Shown piece by piece: positions 1 through 4,877 of a stretch of DNA of 10,429 nucleotides. The notes beneath the pieces were generated by a model that ran no database searches, had not been told where the DNA came from, and worked only from the letters and a program-made list of their open reading frames with translations. Both the position numbers and the translations under genes were made by a program. Positions within the stretch are counted from its first letter, which is position 1; every line of letters starts with the position of its first letter. The stretch is from Candidatus Aminicenantes bacterium UBA876 (GTDB lineage Bacteria > Acidobacteriota > Aminicenantia > UBA2199): assembly GCA_002294665.1 (NCBI GenBank), contig DBFQ01000102.1:8753-19181 (forward strand), read 5' to 3'.

Positions 1-6
1 TCCTAC

Positions 7-38
7 TCTCCAACTTTCCAACTCTCCAACTCTCCAAC
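7..38. repeat. Octamer tandem repeat (TYTCCAAC)x4
   Basis: Four head-to-tail copies of an 8-bp unit TCTCCAAC/TTTCCAAC occupy 7-38, and degenerate flanks suggest the array may continue beyond the window edge. The array lies a few bases past the stop codon of the serine dehydratase gene, so in that transcript it reads as GTTGGARA repeats. It contains no hairpin and is not an obvious terminator. Short phased repeats of this kind are usually slippage-prone intergenic DNA; a function is not shown. Confidence 0.7.
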
Positions 39-43
39 TTTCT

Positions 44-1249
44 TTACGCCCAGGGCTTCCAATGACGGGCCAGGCCGCCGCGGCCGGTTTCGCGGTATTC
101 CGACTGCATGGCGCGGCCGGTTTCCATCATGACCTGGACCACCTGGTCAAAGCTGATATGATGAGTGCCGTCGGAAAAATAAGCGAAAACCGCGCTTTCG
201 CGCGCGGTATCCGCGGCAAAGGCGTTGCGTTCAATGCAGGGAATCTGCACATACCCTTCCACTGGGTCGCAGGTGAGGCCCAGGTAATGTTCAAAGCCCA
301 TTTCCGCCGCATATTCCACCTGGCGGGGGGATCCGCCCAACAAGTACGTCATGGCCGCGGCAGACATGGCGCAGGCGGTGCCGATCTCTCCCTGGCACCC
401 GACTTCGGCGCCGGAAATGGAGCCGTTGGTTTTGACCAGGTTGCCGACCAGCCCGGCGATCGCCAGCGCGCGGAGGATCCGTTCCCGCGGCGGGCGCCTG
501 TGTTCCTGAACATAGACCAGGATCGCGGGCAGGACACCCGAAGCCCCGCAGGTTGGAGCCGTAACCACTGGACCGCCGGCGGCGTTTTCTTCCGCGACGG
601 CCAGGGCGTAGGAAAATACCGTGCCCTTGCTTTTCAAGTCACCGGTACTGCTCTGAGCGCGGGTGAAATAGGCCGCGGCTTTGCGTGGAAGCTGCAGGGG
701 ACCGGGCAGGGAGCCTTCGTGGCACAATCCCGCCAATACGGCCTCGGTCATGCGCGTGCGGATCTCTTCCAGAAAGCCGGGGAAATCCTGGTCTTCGTGG
801 GCGAAAACGTATTCCCAGAGATGCGCTCCACGCAGGCGGCACCAGTCGAGGATACCGTCCATAGTGGATACCGGGTAGATATCATTGCTGACATCGACCG
901 GTCCGCCGTCGTCTTCCAGGTCACCGCCGCCGACGCTGAATACGGTCCATGCCGAGGAGTCGGGCTCCGGGGGATCGACTACCTGGAACCGCATACCGTT
1001 CGGGTGGGCGGGAAGGACCTCTTCAGGCTTCCATGCGATGTCCACGGGATGGGGAGAAAACTCTTTTTTCAAGACGATGTCGGTTCCGTGGCCCTTGCCG
1101 GTTGCGGCGAGGCTGCCGAAAAGCGTCACGCGAAATGCCCGCGCCTGGGGGTTGCGGGAAAGGAAAATGCGTGCGGCTCGTCCCGGTCCGATCGTATGGC
1201 TTGAAGAAGGACCGTATCCCGGTTTGAATATCTCGCGAATGGAACGCAT
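44..1249 (-). CDS. sdaA: L-serine dehydratase (L-serine ammonia-lyase), iron-sulfur, single chain
   Basis: Cytosolic enzyme that deaminates L-serine to pyruvate and ammonia using a [4Fe-4S] cluster rather than PLP. Family signatures seen: GPSSSHTIGP at residues 13-22 at the start of the beta domain, TGKGHGTD at 50-57, SVGGG at 105-109, LPGPL at 181-185, ENAAGGPVVTAPTCGASG at 221-238, ISGAEVGCQGEIG at 278-290 and LTCDPVEGYVQIPCIERNA at 325-343. C285, C327 and C338 have the 42- and 11-residue spacing of the cluster ligands in characterised bacterial enzymes. At 401 residues it is shorter than E. coli SdaA (about 454), the difference lying mainly in the linker after residue 60. It ends HWKPWA and lacks the near-C-terminal Cys of E. 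coli SdaA. The gene starts 11 nt after the upstream ElbB-like gene and has only a weak Shine-Dalgarno site, so it is probably cotranscribed. Family assignment is very secure. Confidence 0.96.
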   Translation of the reverse strand: MRSIREIFKPGYGPSSSHTIGPGRAARIFLSRNPQARAFRVTLFGSLAATGKGHGTDIVLKKEFSPHPVDIAWKPEEVLPAHPNGMRFQVVDPPEPDSSAWTVFSVGGGDLEDDGGPVDVSNDIYPVSTMDGILDWCRLRGAHLWEYVFAHEDQDFPGFLEEIRTRMTEAVLAGLCHEGSLPGPLQLPRKAAAYFTRAQSSTGDLKSKGTVFSYALAVAEENAAGGPVVTAPTCGASGVLPAILVYVQEHRRPPRERILRALAIAGLVGNLVKTNGSISGAEVGCQGEIGTACAMSAAAMTYLLGGSPRQVEYAAEMGFEHYLGLTCDPVEGYVQIPCIERNAFAADTARESAVFAYFSDGTHHISFDQVVQVMMETGRAMQSEYRETGRGGLARHWKPWA

Positions 1250-1260
1250 GCGCCCTGACC

Positions 1261-1920
1261 TCAGGCCATTTCCAGCAATTTTTCCACCAGGCGATCGATT
1301 CCCACGGCCACTTCGGATATGCGTTGGCCCAGCATGTATGCGGGGGTGGAAACGATGCGCAGGCGCTCGTCGATCACCACGTCGCCGACCTGGGCGGCGA
1401 CATGGACAGCGCCCGTTTTTTCAACAGCCGTCGCCGTATCGGCATCGGTGCCAATGGTCAGGCGGGGATGCAGACCTTGACTACCGGCCACACGGGCCAG
1501 CAACGCTGGCGCGATGCAGATAAATCCCATGGCTTTGCCGGCATCCAGGGCCGAGCGGATAAAACGCTCCACCGCGGGCTGGACGTCGCAGTCGGGGCCC
1601 TTCACGGCGAAATCGCAGAGATTCTTGGCCACGCCGAATCCTCCGGGAAACACAACCGCGTCGAATTCCGCGATATCCGCCTGCGCCAGGTCGGAAATCT
1701 TGCCCCGGGCGATACGCGCGGCTTCAATCAGCACATTGCGCCGACCTTCCACAGCCTGGCCGCTCAGGTGGTTGACCACGTGCATCTGCGGCATATCCGG
1801 AGCCAGGACGGCGATTTCGGCATCCCGCCGATCCAGGGCCAGCAAGGTCAGTACGGCTTCGTGGATTTCCGCCCCGTCAAGCACACCACATCCGGAAAGC
1901 ACGACCGCTACTTTTTTCAT
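1261..1920 (-). CDS. elbB: ElbB-like DJ-1/PfpI-fold protein (glyoxalase-like)
   Basis: A 219-residue cytosolic protein of the ElbB family in the class I glutamine amidotransferase/DJ-1 superfamily. E. coli ElbB has been linked to isoprenoid synthesis and shows weak glyoxalase activity, but its physiological role is unsettled. Diagnostic segments: SGCGVLDGAEIHE at 9-21, FPGGFGVAKNLCDFA at 91-105, and a nucleophile-elbow Cys at C135 in GFICIAPA, followed by a C-terminal STPAYM (191-196) segment typical of the family. Length matches the family (about 217). The ATG at 1920 is chosen because GAGGAGG lies 5 nt upstream; a GTG at 1926 sits inside that Shine-Dalgarno site and is unlikely to be the start. 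The gene precedes the serine dehydratase by 11 nt in a probable two-gene operon. Why these two are paired is unclear; a carbonyl-stress link is speculative. Confidence 0.9.
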   Translation of the reverse strand: MKKVAVVLSGCGVLDGAEIHEAVLTLLALDRRDAEIAVLAPDMPQMHVVNHLSGQAVEGRRNVLIEAARIARGKISDLAQADIAEFDAVVFPGGFGVAKNLCDFAVKGPDCDVQPAVERFIRSALDAGKAMGFICIAPALLARVAGSQGLHPRLTIGTDADTATAVEKTGAVHVAAQVGDVVIDERLRIVSTPAYMLGQRISEVAVGIDRLVEKLLEMA

Positions 1921-1925
1921 AACCA

Positions 1926-1932
1926 CCTCCTC
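1926..1932 (-). promoter_or_regulatory. Shine-Dalgarno site that decides the ElbB start
   Basis: GAGGAGG on the minus strand, 5 nt before ATG 1920. It overlaps the alternative GTG (1926-1924), which argues for the ATG. Confidence 0.75.
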
Positions 1933-1962
1933 GACGCAAAGGCAAACACCATTGCGATAATC

Positions 1963-1991
1963 AATCTACCATATAACGCGGTCCGGGCCAA
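1963..1991 (-). promoter_or_regulatory. Candidate sigma-70 promoter for the elbB-sdaA pair
   Basis: On the minus strand TTGGCC (1991-1986) is followed after exactly 17 bp by TAGATT (1968-1963). Each matches the consensus hexamer at 4 of 6 positions, and the predicted start would leave a leader of roughly 35-40 nt before the ElbB ATG. The spacing is ideal but the hexamers are only moderate, so this is a suggestion. Confidence 0.3.
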
Positions 1992-2062
1992 TCCGGAAGC
2001 GGCGCGGACGCACAAGTAAACGATGATTTGAGGGTGAAGGGAAACCGGGGAATGAAAGAACC

Positions 2063-2093
2063 GGCCGACCGCCCCGTTGCGGGGCGGTCGGCC
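2063..2093 (-). terminator. Strong hairpin terminator after the OM protein gene
   Basis: A perfect 14-bp GC-rich inverted repeat (arms 2063-2076 and 2080-2093) closes on a 3-nt loop. It lies about 30 bp past the stop of the minus-strand OM gene and is followed on that strand by GGTTCTTTCATT, a moderately T-rich tail. On the plus strand it is followed by GTTATGC, so minus-strand use fits better. It separates the OM gene from the elbB-sdaA unit. Confidence 0.75.
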
Positions 2094-2122
2094 GTTATGC
2101 TGCCGGGAAAAGCTTTACCGGT

Positions 2123-3601
2123 TTAGAAGATGTACCGGAAGCCCAGCAGGAAGAGGTGGTAATCTTTGAGTTTCAGGCTGTCATGCATGGGCATCTGGAA
2201 TTCCAGGAAGATCGATCCACGTGAATTGAACTTGCGGATCACTTCAATGCCGGTCTGGAGTACCAGGTTCAGCCCGGATGTCCAGTCGGGTTTCTCATCG
2301 AATTCGTAATCCTTGATGGTGCTGGTATAGGCCAGGCCGCCGCCGAGGAAGAACTTGTTGATCTTCGCGTTAAGCACCACATCGCCCATGAAAAATGACT
2401 TAAAGGGTTCGCCCGTCAAAGCGATGCCGGGGCCGGCGCTGACGATCAGGTCCAGGGCGTCGGGGATCAGCATGTACAGGAAACCGAAACGGGCGAAAAG
2501 GTAGCCGCTGTAGGTGCCGCGGGCCAGGCCCGGGCCGCCTTCCACCAGGGCGTAGAAACGTTTCTCGATTTCTACCGTGGATTCACAATTGTCGGCGAAA
2601 TCGCCCAGGTCATCCGTCACTTTGGCCGTGACGTTGAAGCGGCCGGATTTCTTGAATACTTTTTCTACCGTGAAGGGTGCTGCGGTCGCCGGAATTGTTT
2701 CCAGGACTTCGCCGTCTTTGTTTTTGACGATGAATTCCGCTCCGGTCACTTCGCCATCCGGATCGCTGGATCCGGAAGCATCCAGGGTAAAGGGCTTGCC
2801 GATATAGCCGCGCTGAGGGCTGATCTTCAGGTCACAGACGGGCGGGAAATTGACGTGAACACTGGCGGAGCAGGCGGCGCCTTCTTCACCGTTCACGTTC
2901 AAGGGGACACCCTCTACGGTGTAATCGCCGGATTTCTCCAGATTCACCGCCCAGGTCGGGTTGTCAGGGGTCATTTCACCTTCCGCTGCCACGCTGCCGT
3001 CCGCGGCCAGTACGCGCACCTTCAGTTTGTCCACGCACTTCGATTCACTCATGTCCACGGTGAAGGGCTCGCCGAGTTTGACTTTGGCCGGAGAGACCTG
3101 AAGATTGCAGATCGCGCGCGAAGCCTTGGTACCCAGCAAGGTGATATTGGCGCATTTGGCGGGGATAATGAAGTCGTAATCCTGGCAGTTGGTAACCATG
3201 ACAAAGCGGTACACCTTTTCGTCCACGCGAACCTTCCAGTTCAGGTCCCTGGCTACTTTGACGTTGCCGTCGGAAGAACGGAACATCATCCAATCGACAT
3301 GAACGGGGGTTTCACCGCTTTTGGGATCAAAAGCGGGAAAGGATTCCGCTTTGAGTTCACTGACGGCAACCTGCTGCATGAATGGTTCATAAAGGTCGCT
3401 GAATCCGCCGTAGGTGAAACCGGCCCTGATATCTTCCGCGTGATTCTGAATGAATTCACGCAAGGCCTCTTCGCTGTCCACACCGGTCGCGATCATGGGG
3501 CGGTGCCCCAGGCGATACAGGTTCTTGGTGGCGGCAAAGGAAGCCACGGAAAACACGATCAGGACACCGATTATCAGGAAAGCTGATCTGTGGCGTCGCA
3601 T
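2123..3601 (-). CDS. Exported protein with two Ig/PKD-like domains and a C-terminal outer-membrane barrel
   Basis: A 492-residue protein I cannot match to a named gene. It begins with a Sec signal peptide (RRHR, hydrophobic residues 7-22, probable cleavage after SFA at 23). Residues about 25-160 are an unrecognised periplasmic region. Two related Ig-like modules follow: about 165-250 and about 256-346. Both open with C-[ND]-L-x-[VI]-S-P and carry a G-x-PFT-[VL]-D motif; the second has the PKD-like SGSSDPDGEV. Residues 348-492 show alternating hydrophobic, Gly- and aromatic-rich strands and end FRYIF, with the terminal Phe expected of BAM-inserted barrels; the length suits a small, about eight-stranded barrel. 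The start is firm: GAGGAGGAG precedes ATG 3601. The gene is monocistronic, divergent from pstS, with its own terminator. A surface-anchoring, binding or structural role is plausible; no catalytic motif is visible. Confidence 0.8.
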   Translation of the reverse strand: MRRHRSAFLIIGVLIVFSVASFAATKNLYRLGHRPMIATGVDSEEALREFIQNHAEDIRAGFTYGGFSDLYEPFMQQVAVSELKAESFPAFDPKSGETPVHVDWMMFRSSDGNVKVARDLNWKVRVDEKVYRFVMVTNCQDYDFIIPAKCANITLLGTKASRAICNLQVSPAKVKLGEPFTVDMSESKCVDKLKVRVLAADGSVAAEGEMTPDNPTWAVNLEKSGDYTVEGVPLNVNGEEGAACSASVHVNFPPVCDLKISPQRGYIGKPFTLDASGSSDPDGEVTGAEFIVKNKDGEVLETIPATAAPFTVEKVFKKSGRFNVTAKVTDDLGDFADNCESTVEIEKRFYALVEGGPGLARGTYSGYLFARFGFLYMLIPDALDLIVSAGPGIALTGEPFKSFFMGDVVLNAKINKFFLGGGLAYTSTIKDYEFDEKPDWTSGLNLVLQTGIEVIRKFNSRGSIFLEFQMPMHDSLKLKDYHLFLLGFRYIF

Positions 3602-3630
3602 ATCACTCCTCCTCGTTTGATTTTATCATC

Positions 3631-3645
3631 ACGCAAATATTGCGT
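3631..3645. promoter_or_regulatory. Operator-like palindrome upstream of the OM protein gene
   Basis: ACGCAA-ATA-TTGCGT is a perfect 6-bp inverted repeat with a 3-bp spacer, 30 bp before the OM gene ATG. On the minus strand it is followed by GATGATAAAAT, which may contain a -10 element, so a bound repressor would sit on the promoter. Shape and position resemble a dimeric regulator site; the regulator is unknown. Confidence 0.4.
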
Positions 3646-3828
3646 CCGCGCAAAAAAACGTCCTGTTGCCGGACAGAAGAAAGAACCGTCCCCCTCCACC
3701 CGGCAGATTCGTTATGCAAGGATATTTTAGGCAATGGGAATCGGGTTTTCAAGTATGGAAACGATTTTTTTTGAAAATCGGACAAACGGAGCGTTTTTTA
3801 CGGCCCCGGGAGCGCCGAGCCGAACGGG

Positions 3829-3882
3829 TTAACCGGATATTAACACGAATTTAATCTTCGGTTTATTTCCGCGTGGCATACT
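3829..3882 (+). promoter_or_regulatory. Pho box and activator-type promoter of the pst operon
   Basis: Four hexamers start at 3829, 3840, 3851 and 3862: TTAACC, TTAACA, TTAATC and TTTATT, each separated by 5 bp, giving an exact 11-bp period. This is the direct-repeat layout bound by PhoB/PhoP/SphR-type response regulators, and the sequence is closest to TTAAC-type boxes. A probable -10 (CATACT, 3877-3882) follows 9 bp after the last hexamer. The expected -35 position (about 3854-3859) has no consensus, as is usual for promoters that need the regulator to recruit polymerase. The box explains phosphate-starvation control of pstSCAB-phoU. No phoB or phoR lies in the window. Confidence 0.8.
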
Positions 3883-3886
3883 GGTC

Positions 3887-3932
3887 CCGGGTGCGGGAGA
3901 CTCAGCTTTGAGTCAAAAACCAATCCACCCGG
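3887..3932 (+). promoter_or_regulatory. Nested stem-loop in the pstS leader
   Basis: Two perfect inverted repeats are nested: an outer 7-bp stem CCGGGTG (3887-3893)/CACCCGG (3926-3932) encloses an inner hairpin GACTCA-GCTT-TGAGTC (3899-3914). With the predicted -10 at 3877-3882, transcription would begin near 3889, so the structure would lie at the extreme 5' end of the mRNA and may lose its first outer pair or two. It leaves the Shine-Dalgarno site unpaired, which fits a stability element better than a ribosome-site switch. Confidence 0.45.
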
Positions 3933-3951
3933 CGCCCCACAGGAGGAGTTA

Positions 3952-4776
3952 ATGAAAACCATAATCGGGATTATGATTTCCCTCTTACTGGTTCTGAATG
4001 TCACCCCGACTTTCGCGCAAGACAAGATCGTCGTGGACGGTTCCACGACCGTGGGTCCCATCGCCAAGGCCTTCGCGGAGTACTACATGGGCATGAACAA
4101 GGACGTCAACATCACCGTCAGTGAGTCCGGTTCCGGCAACGGCGCCAAGAGCCTGATCAACAGCGTCTGCCACGTGGGAGCCATGTCCCGCTTCATGAAG
4201 GACAAGGAATTCGGCGCCGCCGTCGAGAAAGGCGTTAAACCCGTTTTTCACGTGGTTGCCCTGGACGGCATCGCCATGGTTGTGCACCCGTCCAACCCCA
4301 TCACCCAGATCACCAAAGAGCAGATCAAGGACATCTACCTGGGTAAGATCAAGAGCTGGAAAGCCCTGGGCGGCCCGGACAAGCCCATTGTCTTTATCAC
4401 CCGTGATACCAACAGCGGCACTTTCGAGACTTTTGAAGGTTTGGTCATGAACAAGGAAAAGATCGCCGGCAACGCCGAAGTCCTGGGCAGCAACGGCGCG
4501 ATCCGCAGCCGGGTTCAGAGTACGCCCACAGCCATCGGTTACGTGGGACTCGGTTTCATTGACAACACCGTCAAGGCGCTCAAGGTCAACGGCGTTATGC
4601 CCACCCTGCGCACCATCGCCAAGGGCACCTATCCGATCGCCCGCCCCCTCTTCATGGCCACCAACGGTTATCCCAAGATGGGCAGCCACCTCTACCAGTT
4701 CATCACCCTGTACCTGACCCGTAAGGGCCAGGAAATCGTCAAGCGCATCGGGTTCGTTCCCGTTACCGAGTATTGA
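3952..4776 (+). CDS. pstS: Phosphate ABC transporter, periplasmic phosphate-binding protein
   Basis: Binds orthophosphate in the periplasm and delivers it to PstC/PstA. At 274 residues it is a compact PstS. A Sec signal peptide spans 1-22 (MKTIIG, then a long Ile/Leu-rich core, cleavage after TFA before Gln23). Phosphate-contact motifs are visible: DGSTTVGP at 29-36, ESGSGNGAKSL at 58-68 and RDTNSGTFETFEG at 151-163; further family segments are KEQIKDIYLGKIKSWKALGG (122-141) and AIGYVGLGFI (194-203). Gln23 rather than Cys follows the cleavage site, so it is not a lipoprotein. The start is firm, with AGGAGG 5 nt before ATG. It is the first gene after the Pho box and leads the pst operon. No terminator follows directly, but a terminator-like hairpin lies inside early pstC. 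Confidence 0.96.
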   Translation: MKTIIGIMISLLLVLNVTPTFAQDKIVVDGSTTVGPIAKAFAEYYMGMNKDVNITVSESGSGNGAKSLINSVCHVGAMSRFMKDKEFGAAVEKGVKPVFHVVALDGIAMVVHPSNPITQITKEQIKDIYLGKIKSWKALGGPDKPIVFITRDTNSGTFETFEGLVMNKEKIAGNAEVLGSNGAIRSRVQSTPTAIGYVGLGFIDNTVKALKVNGVMPTLRTIAKGTYPIARPLFMATNGYPKMGSHLYQFITLYLTRKGQEIVKRIGFVPVTEY

Positions 4777-4796
4777 TCGGTTGTTCTTTCGATGGT

Positions 4797-4877
4797 ATGA
4801 ATAAACACGGTACAAATCAGGGCCATGAAACCGGACCTCATGCCACGGATCAGCGTATCGACATAGTTACAACATGA
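4797..4877 (+). CDS. Possible 26-codon ORF coupled to pstC
   Basis: An ATG at 4797, 20 nt after the pstS stop, opens 26 codons whose TGA (4875-4877) overlaps the pstC ATG (4874-4876) as ATGA. The peptide begins MNKHGTNQGHE, is hydrophilic, has three His, and resembles nothing I know. No clear Shine-Dalgarno site precedes its ATG, so independent translation is doubtful. The case for it rests on the ATGA overlap and on pstC itself lacking a visible ribosome site. A second tiny frame (4825-4866, 13 codons) ends 7 nt before the pstC ATG and could serve the same coupling role. It may be chance. Confidence 0.22.
   Translation: MNKHGTNQGHETGPHATDQRIDIVTT

Larger units (their letters stand above)
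3602..3951. other. Divergent intergenic region between the OM protein gene and pstS
   Basis: A 350-bp stretch in which I see no believable gene; the open frames inside it are short and lack ribosome sites. From left to right it holds the OM gene Shine-Dalgarno site, a 15-bp palindrome (3631-3645), an A/T-rich block with a small inverted repeat (CGATTTT/AAAATCG, 3762-3780), a Pho box (3829-3867), a probable -10 for pstS (3877-3882), a nested leader stem (3887-3932) and the pstS Shine-Dalgarno site AGGAGG (3941-3946). Both flanking genes are therefore probably controlled from here. Confidence 0.8.

Noticed and set aside
62..1204. Long plus-strand open frame of 380 codons opposite the serine dehydratase gene
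   Set aside because: It is the antisense shadow of a gene with unmistakable family motifs; its translation has no recognisable domain and no ribosome site.
3762..3798. CGATTTT/AAAATCG inverted repeat followed by AAACG-GAG-CGTTT with a T run, resembling a weak terminator
   Set aside because: The stems are short (7 and 5 bp), AT-rich, and no gene ends upstream on the plus strand; chance in an A/T-rich spacer is likely.
3603..3854. Two short open frames (minus 3603-3785, plus 3666-3854) between the OM gene and pstS
   Set aside because: Neither has a ribosome site or recognisable protein features, and they overlap promoter and operator elements.
3985..4815. Minus-strand frame of 276 codons opposite pstS
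   Set aside because: Gly/Asp/His/Val-rich composition typical of antisense frames over GC-rich genes; pstS on the plus strand is certain.
4824..4844. CATGA/TCATG inverted repeat in the pstS-pstC spacer
   Set aside because: The stem is 5 bp with a 9-nt loop and no T-tract; too weak to call a terminator or a processing hairpin.
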